Shown here: positions 37,201 to 49,211 of the stretch, in pieces
Numbering within the stretch: position 1 is the first letter of the stretch
How the letters are laid out: each line of letters opens with the position of its first letter
Source: Castanea sativa
Taxonomy: Eukaryota; Streptophyta; Magnoliopsida; Fagales; Fagaceae
Assembly (NCBI RefSeq): GCF_040712315.1
Contig: NC_134013.1
Coordinates: 18,821,001 to 18,885,000 of the forward strand
DNA length: 64,000 bases
Direction: 5' to 3'
Translations under genes and position numbers: made by a program
The notes under the pieces: model-generated
What the model was told of the DNA's origin: nothing
The model's input: only the letters and a program-made list of their open reading frames with translations
Database searches by the model: none

Positions 37201-39048
37201 TGGTATTCCTCTAATTTATACTTGAATACTTTCGTTGTTTATATTAAGCCAAAAGGCAAATGGTTTAAACCACTATTGCAATTTTCTTATTTTGACTTTT
37301 GTACATTCATTAATAGTAACATTCAAAGTTCCTTGTAGACTGTTGACATAATATCCCATAAGAATAATTTGCTGGAAAATGACATGGATTATATGTAGTC
37401 TATCCACTATTGCTTGTCCAAACTTGTTAGCTGGCAGCCTCAGTTTTGAACAGCATTCTGCTCCATTATAAGTCCAATTTTTTTTTTTTTTTTGATAAGC
37501 AATAAACTTCATTGGTAGAAAAAACAAGTAAAAGAAAAACCAAAGCACATAGGACGTGTACTAAGAGAACCAGAAGACAAACAAAACTAAGAAGTATAAA
37601 AACTACATCTATTGAGCACAAATCAGACAAAGAATTGAAAGAACACCTGACACATTTTTCCACCCAAACAAAGTATAGAAGAAAGAAGTCTTCAATTCTT
37701 GAATCGATCTTTCGGTTCCTTCAAAAATCCAGTTATTTCTCTCCCTCCAAATTCTCCACATCAAACAGTCTAAATGTTCACATAAGAAACTATGTTGCTG
37801 TCAATCCCTTATCATTTTTCTTTATCTTTTTGTTTCAGCAAACCAATCCCAACAGAACAGATACTTTAATTGACATATTTGTTCTTCTTTGAACATACTT
37901 TTAATTGCTTTCTAATTTATCGTGCTTCATTTTCCAAATTTTAACATATTGGCTAGCCATGTTTGAATGGTTACTTAGCACCTGTACATATACTGGGCCT
38001 AACCCAACCCCAACCCTTCTCCTGTTCTCACCAAGTAAACCCACCTTTCTGATGAGGATTGGTAGATTTACTTGGTAACATGGATAAATCTGTGGTCTCC
38101 TGGAGACTTCAAAAAGTATCATTTTTGAGGGGATTTCGTGTCTGGGGCTTTTAGGAAAATACATGGAATAAATTCTCTTTTATTTGCTTCTAAAGTTTAG
38201 ATTGGACAATTTTTTTAGTTAACTGAGAGAACATAGTGATTAACCTATCATGAATAGTCAGGTAAAGTGTGCCTTGCTCTAAAGAGTTATGTGAATATTA
38301 TTACCTGAGTATTCCAATTTGGAATCACGAGATCTCCTTTTGAATTCTTATGGCAATTGGACCACTCTCATTAAGAGTAAACTTTCTTTCCTTCCTACAT
38401 GCTTCATGTCACTCTTTACAATACCAATTTATTTTGCAAACAGATAGGAAAACTTCAGAGAAACTTTTTGTGGGGAGGAATGGGTGGTGTTTCTAAATTC
38501 CATCTAGCAAACTGGAATGAGGCGTGTTCACTCTTAAATGAGGGAGAATTTGGATTTGCAAATTGAGTACTTCTAACAAAGCGCTTCCAGCTTGATGGCT
38601 ATGGAGGATTGGAACTGACGAGAGAATATTTAGTCATTTCTATGAAGTATGGAGACATTTTTTTTTCTTCAGTGGCTCACACAGGGTAGGCCTATTGAAA
38701 ATTATTAGGGGGTGGAATAATTTTTTCAAACTAATTAAATTTGTTGTTGGAGATGGCTCTTGAGTTCATTTTTTGGTATGACTTGACTATCCCTTGAAAG
38801 ACCTGATCTGTTTAGATTTAGCATAGGATAAGGATGCCTCAATAGTCATGTATCTTATTGATATTAGAGGTACAAGGCATTAGAATCTGCAATTCACTTG
38901 AAACTTTCGAAATTGGAAAGTAGAGAATGTGGAAAATTTGTTTGGTTTGTTGTACTCAAACTTTCTGTCTAGTCAACAAGAGGTTCAGTTATCTTGGAGT
39001 TTAACTAAGATATGGAAAGTAATATCATTATATGTATTATGGGCAATT

Positions 39049-39087
<39 letters not shown>

Positions 39088-40910
39088 TTTTGATGGGGTT
39101 GAACACCCAAATCAATTTCCTAAGCAATTTACTTTATGATCTTTGTATGATTGGATGGCTACCTTGGGCAGTATCCCTGCATTTTCTAATCTAGGGTTAG
39201 TTCTTTTGAATTTTTAGATTGTAATTTCTTAGTAGTATTCAATGCACAATTTGTGTATTTGAACTATGTCCCCTTGTGAATAAAACTATTGTGCATTAAA
39301 AAAAAATGCTCTCTATATCAAATGGCATCTCTCCTTTCGCTGCATAACAGGTGGAAGATGAGAAAAAGAGTGAATAAAACTTCTTTAGACTATACCATCC
39401 AACAGCTTTTCCTCATATTCCCATCAATATGGGTCACTCCTATCTTTAAGTGCAATTCCTCATTTTGAATCCTATCTTTCCTTATATTTCCTCTTTTTTC
39501 TTTTCTTTTTTGTTGTGTTGAATAATTATGTTATCTATCTCACAAAGAAGAATGAGAACACATTGAAATTGTTTGCTTACTAATATGAACATGAAAAATT
39601 CATGAATGGCCATTGACATGCTTTTTCACGAAGTTAGAAACATGAAGCGATGGAAGTTACCAATGAGCAATAGCTCAGTTATTACTTCCTCCTCTCATAA
39701 TAATGGGATGTTGGGTGAGGTTGTGGGTTCAAGACCCACTTGGTGTGTTTATAATTTACTGTATCAGATTATAAAAAGAAAATTAAAAAATGAAGGGATA
39801 GAAGTAGTTGTTGCCTTTGTGCCAATCTCTAAATATCATTGTAGTTTAGTACGCAAATGCATGTTTAATATGGTCTGGCAAAGATTGGGAATCCACTTCC
39901 TTATATTAAACATTTAACTCATCAAGCTGCCACCTAGTGGTGGGAGGCTTGGGATGAGTTGTAGATCTAGGCATCCTAGGTTTTTATGAGCAAGACTTAG
40001 GTACAGTACTTAAGTGCTGTTCCTTAGATTCATTTCTTAAGATTCTATCATGTGGCTTTTTTCTCATAGATGGTAGTGTATTTTTTAAGTTAAGTAGTCA
40101 CATGGCAGAATTTTAAAAGGAGAATCTAAGAAACAACACCTAAGGTGCTGTACATAAGTTTTGTCAGGTTTGTATCCCCACTAGAAATTCTCTTGGATTA
40201 CTTGGTACACGGTTCTAGCTAGTGGAGTCATGTATCGAGGTGTACTCCCCAAGGAGTCATGTATCTGAGGTGTACTCCCCAAGGCTTGGAGAAGTTCCAC
40301 GCCATAAAATAAATAAATAAATAAAGGACATAAATTTCTTTAAATTAAGTTAATGTTCTACCCTTTGAGATCACTGTTCTGGGGCCTTGGTGAGGTTGCA
40401 TGTCATCAAAATAATAGTTTGAGGTTAATGTTCTACACTTTGAGATGACTGCTCTGAGTTCTGTGGTAGTTAGACTTGAAATCAGGTTTGATGCTTGGTT
40501 CTTAAAGCATTTCTTTGTGGCATTTAGAGCCCGTTTGTTTAGGCGTATTGAGAGAGCTAAACGCCCGTTTATCAAATCGCAGAAATCAGGATATGTTTGG
40601 CTGGGCAAAATTTGTGGGATTGCGTTTTTGAATCAGCAGATTTTCGTGTTTCAAGAAAGGCAATTTCCCGTTGTGATTTCGATATCGCTCGATTTGATTC
40701 CGCCAATATTTTTTGCTGAAAACCAAAAATAGCCTTATTGCTCTTGATAATTTATCCTAGCTATTGGGTCGCAGTAAACATCAAATTTGTTCTATTATTT
40801 ACTAGAATTCTTTACAATCCTTACTGCAGAATGCTCTATCAAGATCCTAACATTTTCTTCTTTGATTTCAGGAAGTTGAGTATTCTGGTGGGGGTATTCC
40901 TTTACGTTGA
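34204..40910 (+). CDS. EMC4: ER membrane protein complex subunit 4
   Basis: EMC4 is a core subunit of the ER membrane complex that inserts and stabilises tail-anchored and multi-pass membrane proteins. Exons: 34204-34332, 34411-34467, 34920-35073, 36678-36775, 36960-37025, 40872-40910, giving 543 nt and 180 residues, the family's usual plant length. The N-terminus is hydrophilic (MEKGKGVMVGGRRWGVDF). The DUF1077 core begins with KAWEVAQAPFKNLLMMGFMM. Hydrophobic segments are LLMMGFMMWMAGSTVHLF and LLFIALNLGGLALGVW. The last exon has only 13 codons, ending GGGIPLR then TGA, but it is needed for the usual C-terminus. The start ATG at 34204 follows a GGAA repeat directly. Intron 5 is 3.8 kb and holds LINE, SINE and MITE insertions. 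No damage to the frame. Confidence 0.95.
37478..37900 (-). mobile_element. LINE 3' end, antisense fragment
   Basis: A T15 tract (the complement of a poly(A) tail) followed by GATAAGCAATAAACTTCATT and a stretch with 'ctccctccaaattctccacat', the pattern I know from 3' ends of plant L1 elements in antisense. Truncated and without ORF. Confidence 0.55.
38336..38850 (+). mobile_element. Decayed LINE (L1) fragment in EMC4 intron 5
   Basis: Conceptual translation across several frames gives the end of an L1 reverse transcriptase: a segment like GKLQRNFLWGGMGGVSKFHL, then ANWNEACSLLNEG and NKAL-WLWR. These are typical of plant non-LTR elements. Multiple stops and shifts show it is dead. It lies in the same sense as EMC4. 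Confidence 0.75.
39658..39791 (+). mobile_element. tRNA-derived SINE in EMC4 intron 5
   Basis: A box ATAGCTCAGTTAT and B box GTGGGTTCAAGACCC, with an A-rich 3' end. The flanks GAAGCGATGGAAGT (39644-39657) and GAAGGGATAGAAGT (39792-39805) form a 14-bp duplication with two mismatches. Same family as the copy in MGD1 intron 2. Confidence 0.8.
39987..40165. mobile_element. Foldback MITE, Mutator-like, copy 2
   Basis: A 179-bp near-palindrome starting TGAGCAAGACTTAGGTACAG and ending GTACATAAGTTTTGTC. It matches copy 1 (1591-1770) along its length. The flanks AGGTTTTTA (39978-39986) and AGGTTTGTA (40166-40174) are a 9-bp duplication with one mismatch. It sits in EMC4 intron 5. Confidence 0.85.
40225..40283. 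repeat. Short tandem duplication, about 29 bp
   Basis: GAGTCATGTATC-GAGGTGTACTCCCCAAG occurs at 40225 and 40254, the second with one extra base. A further pair of direct repeats ('gttaatgttcta...tttgagat') lies near 40350 and 40425. Both are in EMC4 intron 5. Confidence 0.75.
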
Positions 40911-43288
40911 TGTGCATGTTTGGTTCAATCAGCCATCCTTCGCAAAATAGACTGACGGATGAAACTCTGATATTGTTTTTGACTGTTGGCTTATTACTCA
41001 TGGCCATCATGTGGACAATGTGCCGGATGTTTTAATTTAATTTTATCAAACTAGTAGCTAGGTTTTGTGAAACACACTGTGAGTCAGTGGATGATGCTGG
41101 AATATTGAATCCAATACTTTGTAGTAAGCAAATGTTGATGGTATCGTGATTTGTGCTTTATTCAAAATGTAGTTCCTTCATAGCTTCATGCTAACGGTTT
41201 GTGATTGATTGTAGACATAAATAAAACATTTTAGCATTTCACAAATCACCCTTAACCAGAGAGCCGATGGTAGCAATAGTCTATAGATGGCTCTCTGTGA
41301 GATATAGATCTCAATTGTATTTTGATAGACAAATGAAACCCATGAGACTTTAGTTTCTACGCATGGTGCTATGCACATCTCAGGTCTAACGCCAAGCTAA
41401 ATTAGGGTAAGGGATTATACCAATGCCAAAGGTGAATCAGGCAACCACACGGTTTGTGAGCAAAAGTTGAAGCAGACTCGAAGCTTTTAAGATTATTATC
41501 TTTGTGCTATTCAGTATGCTAAAGTCACGTGGGAAGTATATTTCTAGTTTATACACCTTACAGATTTTCGTACTCATTTTTATAAAGAACCATGAGAGGA
41601 GTGTATTATATATAACTTAAAGAATTATCTTACTTTCTTTCAATCAAATTGCAAATCAACTAATCAAGTAGAACAAGAGAATATAAAGAAAGTTGGCAGA
41701 AACAACAACGATGGGGTGGGTATATTTTCACCAAAGCAAAATAAATCTACCACACGAGAGTTGTCGTGTCTCCAAGGGATTGTCACGTGCAAGTGGATCG
41801 TCAGCTACCCATTCTTGGTATCTTGCAATGCAATCCAACCAAGAACCGCTTGTCCGGTACACCATTGTGACAGACGAATAGAACCCGATGGACAACCCCC
41901 TACACTTAGTCTCCTAAGCCATTTGCATATCTTCCACTTCACTATTTCCATATGGAAAGAACTTGTACACCACGCCTAAAAATCCTCCTACATATTCGTA
42001 TCCCCTAATTATGGGAAATTAGGCCCAAAAATCTCAAGACTCCCCATAAGGGAAGATTCTAAATTCATGCAAACTTCGTCAGTTTTATACCACTACATAA
42101 ACACCAAGCTCCCTTCTCTCCAAGTTATGTATAATTTCTCAGTTCTCATACTTTTGGAGTTATTAGGAATCATGCAATTGCTAATTTAATATTTGAAGGG
42201 TTTTGCCGGAACCATACCAATGCACTCTATAAGTCCTTTATTCTTTAAGAACCCCTAGCGACTACGCGTTTAGACGATTGACTTACTAACGATTCATTGC
42301 ATCATCAAAAAAATAAAGTTTTAGTCCCAAAATTTTGAGGTCAACAATAGATCTTCAACAAATTAGTTAGGTAGCGTATTTATAATGAATCCATTCATAA
42401 TAGTGTAACTAAATTTTAGTCTAGTTGTCAACTTAATGCAACCCTTTGGGTGTATGAGTCGAGCAAATAGAGCTTTTGCGAACCAACATAGTATTTCTAG
42501 TAACCACAAAACAAAGATAAAATGCCAATATTATAAAGAAAAAGTATAAATACATAATGAATTTGACAACAAATAGTGATATCCCATATGACAATAATAT
42601 TGCCACTGATTATATTATGTCAACTTAACAAGGTGTGAAAAAAGTGGTGAAAATTATTATGCTTGAAGCATTGCTCATCATAAAAATGCCTTGTAATTTG
42701 AAGCTATACCAACAAAGCATTTGCACTTGCACGCATGAAGCATTCTAACTTAAAAGTCAAAATTTTCAATTAAAGAGAAAATTCAAAAGGACTAACAACC
42801 CAACATTGAACTTTTACAACTATCGTCCTATTTAAACCTGAAAACCTTATGTATGAGGCTCATGAGTTTGACATATACATCAGTAGAATAAATTCAATAA
42901 GAATATAGTGTAAAGGGCTTTATCTATACCCTCCACTACCAATGTGCTACATCAAATTTTTACAATAGAAAAATAAAATGTACACACACGATTTCACCCT
43001 CATAAAATAGGTAGGATAATAAATAAAAAATTTAACCAAAATATTTAGAAATTCAAAACACAATCTCATCATGCAAAAGAGCAATAGCAGGTCATGGCAA
43101 AGAGTCGTTGGAGACAATTTTGACGATGCTGTAATCATTTGAGAATCACCGTTGGGAGGCTTATAACTAGCGAAATCTCCAAGTTTTGCTGCCTTTTCTT
43201 TTTGGTTACTATTTCCATAGCTATTAAAGAAGAGAAACTTGATCCAATTAGAAATTTTAAGTCATTGAGACTCAAACAAATGGTAAAT
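40911..43288. other. EMC4 3' UTR and spacer with an LTR-like remnant
   Basis: The first 150-200 bp are probably EMC4 3' UTR. From about 41730 to 42310 the sequence resembles an LTR in texture ('ccggaaccataccaatgcac' and an end GCATCATCA as in the 7359-7913 LTR), but I could not find matching ends or a target duplication. No gene is supported in the rest. Confidence 0.4.
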
Positions 43289-43456
43289 GCTATACCTACA
43301 ACATTTTCACAACACTTTCACAACAAATCATACGTGGCAAGTAGTTAATTGTTATTACTAATGGATAAAAAAGTAATTTTAATAGTAAATTCAAGTTAAA
43401 AACCTATAACAAGTTATCACTTAAGATTTGTTGTGTAAAAATTTACAGAAATAGTA
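43289..43456. mobile_element. Foldback MITE
   Basis: The left arm (CACAACACTTTCACAACAAA followed by TCATACGTGGCAAG) is mirrored by the right arm (AACAAGTTATCACTTAAGAT followed by TTGTTGTGTAAAAATTTACAG). A half-similar sequence is at 62110-62215. No coding content. Confidence 0.65.
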
Positions 43457-44035
43457 CTTCTTTCAAACAAGTGGCCAACAGCATGTCAACATAGACAGGC
43501 AAGAAAAGCCAGCATTTATAAAAGTTCGTAAGTGTTTTTTTTTATGAAAATGTGATTTTGATTGTAGAAATCTGATGTGGCACAACATCATTGGAAGATG
43601 TAAAAATTCTTTTTTTTTTTACACCCGTCTTATTGAATTTACTTTCTAATTTAATTCATTGGATAATGCTTAGCAATATTTTTTTTTTTTTCAACTTCTT
43701 TTCATCATTGTTGTTATCACTCTCATGATCTACAATTACAACTTATGTTATTTTATAACAAGTCATGTTAACTATTTAAAAAAAAAAAAAACATATTAAA
43801 AATTTTGCCACTAGATTTATTATAAAAAAAAATTATCTACAAACTATTTAAATATTTTAAAAGAAAACCCCCAGAAAGGAAATAAAAGCACTTTTAAGTT
43901 TTAATATTGACTTCTTTTTTTTTTTTTTTTTGAGATAAACGGCAATATTGACCAAATATTAATCTACTAAAAAAATTAAGAAAAAAAAATGAAATTTTAC
44001 TTAAATAAATACTGTAAAAGCAACCACATCAGTTC
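43457..44035. other. AT-rich spacer, ending in the left arm of an older foldback element
   Basis: Homopolymer-rich, no gene. The last 25-30 bp (ACTGTAAAAGCAACCACATC) match the end of the foldback transposon that continues at 55275, so the retrotransposon starting at 44036 split that element. Confidence 0.55.
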
Positions 44036-44723
44036 TGTAAGTGCACAATTGCACCTGGACCCAAAGACAACTATGGGCTCAGGCCCAATGAGCCTTAGAC
44101 AAAAAAATTTGTAGAGCGTGGGCTTGAAACCTAGATTAGAAGTGCTGAGAACTTGATAACGGACTAAGAGTTACAAACACATGTAAATAACAAAAGATAA
44201 TTGTAAATTAGGCCTCCTTGGACGTAAGCTTGCAGGACTACTTCGTATTATTTCTATTTCTTACTTAAAAGTTACAATTCTTAGTTTCTTTCTTTGTTGC
44301 CGATCCCCTTCTCTCCGGCCTCCACCCCCTTAAATACTTCCTCCTCCCCTAATACTTTTTGGACAAGTTGACTAAGTTTCACTCTACCGTTCGTGGGTCA
44401 CTTCCCCATCAATGCGTCAGGGAGGTAGGTGCAAAGCCTTTAATGCGGAGGTGAAGCATTTGCCCTTGATATTTTCTTTAACACCGGTGCATCTAGAAGG
44501 CTCGTGTGTCCCCTTTAACCATTAGTCTTTCCGTAGTCGTGCCTTGACCTTCATAATGAAGTCTTGAGTTCTCTTGATCTCGTCCGAAGAGAAGCTCGCC
44601 CTACCGTACCCTCGCATCCTCGGCCGTACGGGCTAATTCGTAGAGTTTAATTCCGGAGCAGTCGGCCCTCCATGCTATACAAATTAAAGGCCCATATGCC
44701 CATTTGGGTCCTTTTACTCCCCA
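44036..44723 (-). repeat. Left LTR (3' LTR of the Tat element)
   Basis: 688 bp from TGTAAGTGCACAATTGC to TTACTCCCCA. The first 194 bp match the right LTR with only two differing bases; the remainder carries many substitutions and short indels. Confidence 0.88.
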
Positions 44724-45220
44724 TTAATAGCCCTTCAAAACTCTATTTTTCCTCATCCGAGGAGAAAAATAGGGTTTTGATCCAACAAAACTTTCCCCAC
44801 ACGTTCGTAAATAACTACACGTGTGAAGACCGTTTCGCGTTCCGTAGGATGCCACCGGCGGTTTTATTTTCAAAAACGCGCGCATTTATTACCGTAAGTT
44901 ATACCTTGTCCCCCACATTCAACGCGAGATGAGCATCCAACGGTCCTTGTTACTTCATAAAAATTTGGGCGGGACAAATACAATTTTCGAGGCCGCTTCC
45001 CGCACATCGTGACGCTTCGGAACCCGCGCCTTCATTTATTTCTCCGCAGGCTAATCCCATCAAAACATCAAGAATCGCCTTTTGTCTGCGTAAATCCGTG
45101 GAAATTTGCACAACTTGAAATTTGTAAGTTCTCATTTCTTTCTCTAACCCTTCTCCTCGACTGTCCCCGCTCCCCTTATAACGGTTCTCCCTCTTAGAAC
45201 TTAGTTTTTCGTTCCTTTCG

Positions 45221-47050
45221 ATGGGAAAGTTTAAATGTCTAGTTGATACCGCCGCCGGGGATGGAAGGCTTTAGAGCCAAGTATCGTATTCCCTGCCGAC
45301 GTAGGTTTAGAATATCGCCCGTGGAAGCCGTGGCCGGTTCTAGGAAGGCTGGAGAGGTTATCATCCCAATGGTAGCCTTCGTAGAAGGTGGGATGACCCT
45401 CCCAATGAAGCCTGTAACCAGGGAGTACCTCCGCAACCACCGGTTGTGTCCTGATCAATGCGCCCCAAACGTTTTTAGAGTTTTGGGTAGCATCGACGCT
45501 CTAAACGAGCAAATGGGCCTGAACCTCACCTGGCATGATGTCGTCTTTATGTACGAATGCCACAAACTCACTAGAGTAGGTTACTACATCAAATCCCGCT
45601 CCAGCGTAGTTAGGTTGATCTCCTGTTTGCCCAAATCCAATAAAGGCATGAAAGATGACTACCTCATCGTCTCTAGCAACTGGCACGACGGCCCCCACTG
45701 CCCAGTTGAGTGGGGAGATCCATGTACGACACCTTTAGGATTTAACTTCCCATCCCATAACTCCCTAAATCATCTAGGAATGTGTATTCGCATTTACTTG
45801 AGCGTTTACCTTTAATTCATTATATGTTCTACGCATCTGACCGTGTTTGTTTATCTGGATGTTTTTCTTTGTAGATAAGCAAAACGTACGCCCACGCTTG
45901 AGCCACTGCAACGTTGCAGATTTGAATAGAATGCTACGCTCCGAGGTGTTCGTCAGCAAAGACTTACAACTTAGGGCGGCCCACTTGATTCTGGGGTACG
46001 ATCCTGTCTCCTCGGACTTCCAAGAGATCGAGAACGCGATAATCGCGGGTGACCGAAGGCGTAGGAGAATCCACATAGCCAGACCTCACTTTTTGGCCGA
46101 TCACGACATCCTTGACGCCCCTCACACCGTATTGTACACACAGCCCATCGCGGCCATCCCACTCGCCGTGCACTCTCAGGCAATTGCTATCCCAGAGAAG
46201 CGAGTGTCTTCTTCGAACACATTGAACGAGGAGATAGACCAGTTTCGACTCGAGGACTCCCCACGACCTCGCGGAAACCCGTTTGTTATCCTTTCCGACA
46301 AGGAAGAAGAAGCAGCTGAGGCCTCTGGGATCGAAGGTTTTGTGATAGCGCGTCCAGACGACAGCTCCCTTGAAGAAGAGATGGACGAGCTGAAGGACTT
46401 TATGACAGCGAAAGGCGCAAGAGTGGCGAAAAAGGGGACGAGGGGGTCCCAAGTTCCTCCTGCCTTGCCACCACCTCCTCCTCCAGCCGAGCCCAAACCT
46501 CCCACCGACGATTTTAAGAAGAAAAGAAAGGTGGATGCCGAGGGGGCTGGTGGCGAGAAGCCAAAGAAGCTGAAACAGCAGCCACTGCCAGCCCAGCAGC
46601 AGAAGCTGGACAAGAGTAAAGGGCACGCCCGCTCAGTTGAAAGCGGGGAGATCAGGGACGTCGCCGAGGTGCGCCGAGCACCAGCTACCTGGTACCCTGA
46701 CTTGCGATTAGACGGCGCACCAATTCCCTGCCACTCCAGCATCAGGGCAATCCAACAAGGCCACACCCACCATTTAGCCGAGGTGTTGGAGCGTCCTTTC
46801 GCCGCCCAAGGATATGGAATCCTTGGAGAAAATGGGCCAGCCGCAATGTTCCTTTCATTAAAAAGTGGGTTTAGCTCGGTAAGTTCCCCCTTGCAATTGT
46901 ACTTTATATTTAATTTGTAAACACTTTACCGTATTTAACCTCCTAACATTTTTGCAACCATCCAAGAAGTGCCCATGCCGAGAAGTTCGTGGATGATTCT
47001 CGGAAGCGCGTTGGGATGGAGCAAGAGCTAAGGCAAGAGGCGAAAAGTCT
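45221..47050 (+). pseudogene. Antisense extra gene of the Tat element (Transposase_28-like)
   Basis: A gene lying on the strand opposite to gag-pol, between integrase and the left LTR. It starts at ATG 45221 (MGKFKCLVDTAAG), then one extra base near 45257 shifts the frame into MEGFRAKYRIP. The core (GEVIIPMVAFVEGGMTLPMK, later RVLGSIDALNEQMGLNLTWH) matches the plant 'putative gypsy type transposon' family, PF04195. GT-AG introns are likely at about 45782-45874 and 46879-46966. The second part has a proline run, an SV40-like nuclear-localisation motif (KKKRKV) and a Lys-rich tail; then a coiled-coil-like segment begins (AEKFVDDSRKR) before decaying near 47050. Such antisense genes are known in Tat elements; their role is unknown. 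Frameshifts make this copy doubtful. Confidence 0.75.
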
Positions 47051-47735
47051 CTAAGCCAGTGCCCTAGCGCAGAATGGGAAACTCACGTCAACCGGCCGAC
47101 TTGAAAAGAGAAAGAGATGGTGACAAGGCCACCAAGACGATGGAAACCCAAGTGGAGTGGCAGCGTAAGCTTCTCCGTCAAAAGGATGACGAGCTCGCCC
47201 AAGTCCACCGTGCACGCCCGACTTGGAAAAGGAGCTTACGCGGGCAAAGGAGGAGGCTCGCGCCCACAAGCACGCACCGGAGGCCACGGCGAAGGCCGCC
47301 TATCAAGAGGGGTGACCGAACGCAAGAACAAACTCGACAGAGGCTTTGCGGCCTCGTGCCGAGAGTATCGTCACCGGTGTCCGGGGAGAGGCCATGAATG
47401 CAACTCGGGGTTCCTCAAGCTTCCGAGCCGAGGAAGCCCGAGAACATTTGGCTTCCCCACACACAGAAATTGAAGACCCTCCCGCGTTGCCGCTTCTCGC
47501 CCTTCCTCCCCGTGGTGCAAGAACTTGTACTGATCCTACGTAACCCGAAGGTTCCTATAAAGAGAAGGACAAGTGTGATGGCGCCGAGAAGGAGCAAGTT
47601 CAAGACATAGAGCTCCTCGTTCCTTCAATGCGTACAAAGGGAAGCAAGTTTTGTCCACCTTTGAACCGGAGTTGAAGAGTACCGAGGTCGGGCACAGCCT
47701 CCCTCCAAGACCCCCCGCACAAGCTTAAGGCCTAG
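47051..47735 (+). pseudogene. Decayed 3' part of the antisense gene
   Basis: GC-rich (unlike the flanking AT-rich DNA), with charged, Arg/Glu-rich reading frames that change every 50-100 bp. In related elements this place holds a long coiled coil. No single frame is open for more than about 118 codons. It ends near an AT-rich stretch after 47760. Confidence 0.5.
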
Positions 47736-48179
47736 GATAGAACCTTTTGTACTCCTCCCCTTTTTTGTATATAATTAATTAAGAAAATTTTTATTCAACT
47801 TTCGTTCATGTTGTCTTTGTTTTACTTTATTCTTTTTGTACTTGCCATGAAAGTTTTCAATAACAAATAGTTAAAGGGAAAACAAAATAAATAAGTATAA
47901 TTCCACCATGCAAACCACTATGACTTCAAAACAACCCACATAACTTAATTTAGATATTAAATAATGTCACAGCTAGACAACTCACATGATGGTTAAACCT
48001 TTGTAATCTGACATATTGCTTTCAGTAGGATGTAAGGTCCGAAGACCATTCCTTACAAAAATTTGTTTAACACTTAAAAATGAGGAACTTGAGATCCAAA
48101 TTAATGAATGGTGAGATAATGATTTTCATAAAACGTGTAATAAGAATAAGAACTATGACAAGATATTAAGAACAAGCGA
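47736..48179. other. AT-rich non-coding part of the Tat element
   Basis: No ORF or array. Near its end the words 'ggtccgagga' begin, leading into the tandem array. Confidence 0.5.
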
Positions 48180-49165
48180 CAAGGCTCAGGGTCCGAGGAC
48201 TATACTTAACCAAGTTTCGTTTCGATTCTTAAGAATAGTAACTTCAAATGTTAATTTCCCCTAAAGTAGTGAGGTCCGAGGACCCAAAGATAACTAAGGT
48301 TCTGTTTAACAAATGATAAGATATCAATTTCCACAAGGTTTGTGGTTCGAGGACTACACTTAACCAAGTTTCTGTTTGATTCTTAAGAATAGTAACTTCA
48401 AGTGTTAATTTTCCCAAAGTAGGAGGTCTGAGGACCTGGCATAACTAAGGTTCTGTTTGACAAATGATAAGATATCAATTTCCACAAGGTTTGTGGTCCG
48501 AGGACTACACTTAACCAAGTTTCTGTTTGATTCTTAAGAATAGTAACTTCAAATGTTAATTTCCCAAAAGTAGGAGGTCTGAGGACCCGGCATAACTAAG
48601 GTTCTGTTTAACAAATGATAAGATATCAATTTCCACAAGGTTTGTGGTCCGAGGACTACACTTAACCAAGTTTCTGTTTGATTCTTAAGAATAGTAACTT
48701 CAAATGTTAATTTCCCCAAAGTAGGAGGTCTGAGGACCCGGCATAACTAAGTGTTCTGCTTTTAACAAATGATAAGATATCAATTTCCACAAGGTTTGTG
48801 GTCCGAGGACTACACTTAACCAAGTTTCTGTTTGATTCTTAAGAATAGTAACTTCAAATGTTAATTTCCCCAAAGTAGGAAGTCCGAGGACCCGGCATAA
48901 CTAAGGCTCTGTTTAACAAATGATAAGATATCAATTTTCACAAGGTTTGTGGTCCGAGGACTACACTTAACCAAGTTTCTGTTTGATTCTTAAGAATAGT
49001 AACTTCAAATGTTAATTTCCCCAAAGTAGGAGGTCCGAGGACCTGGCATAACTAAGGTTCTGTTTAACAAATGATAAGATATCAATTTCCACAAGGTTTG
49101 TGGTCCGAGGACTACACTTAACCAAGTTTCTGTTTGATTCTCAAGAACGGTAACTGCAAACGCCA
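48180..49165. repeat. 151-bp tandem array in the Tat 3' region, about 6.5 copies
   Basis: The anchor CCACAAGGTTTGTGGTCCGA recurs at 48331, 48482, 48633, 48787, 48938 and 49089, spaced 151, 151, 154, 151 and 151 bp, with a partial unit before the first. Copies are very similar, the fourth with a three-base expansion in the part before it. The array stops just before the integrase stop codon. Tat elements are known for such hypervariable 3' arrays, some of which have seeded satellite DNA. Confidence 0.93.
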
Positions 49166-49211
49166 GAGGTACTTATAACTTTGAAATGTTAACCAACAAA
49201 AGCACGTTTTA

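Noticed and set aside
40500..40730. Small protein-coding gene in EMC4 intron 5
   Set aside because: The frame at 40445-40732 shows no recognisable domain and lies within an intron full of repeats.
41730..42310. A sixth solo LTR
   Set aside because: The texture and the end GCATCATCA fit, but I found no matching left end or flanking duplication.
45964..46766. Minus-strand frames of about 200 codons
   Set aside because: Shadows of the + strand antisense gene, which has the family match and plausible splice sites.
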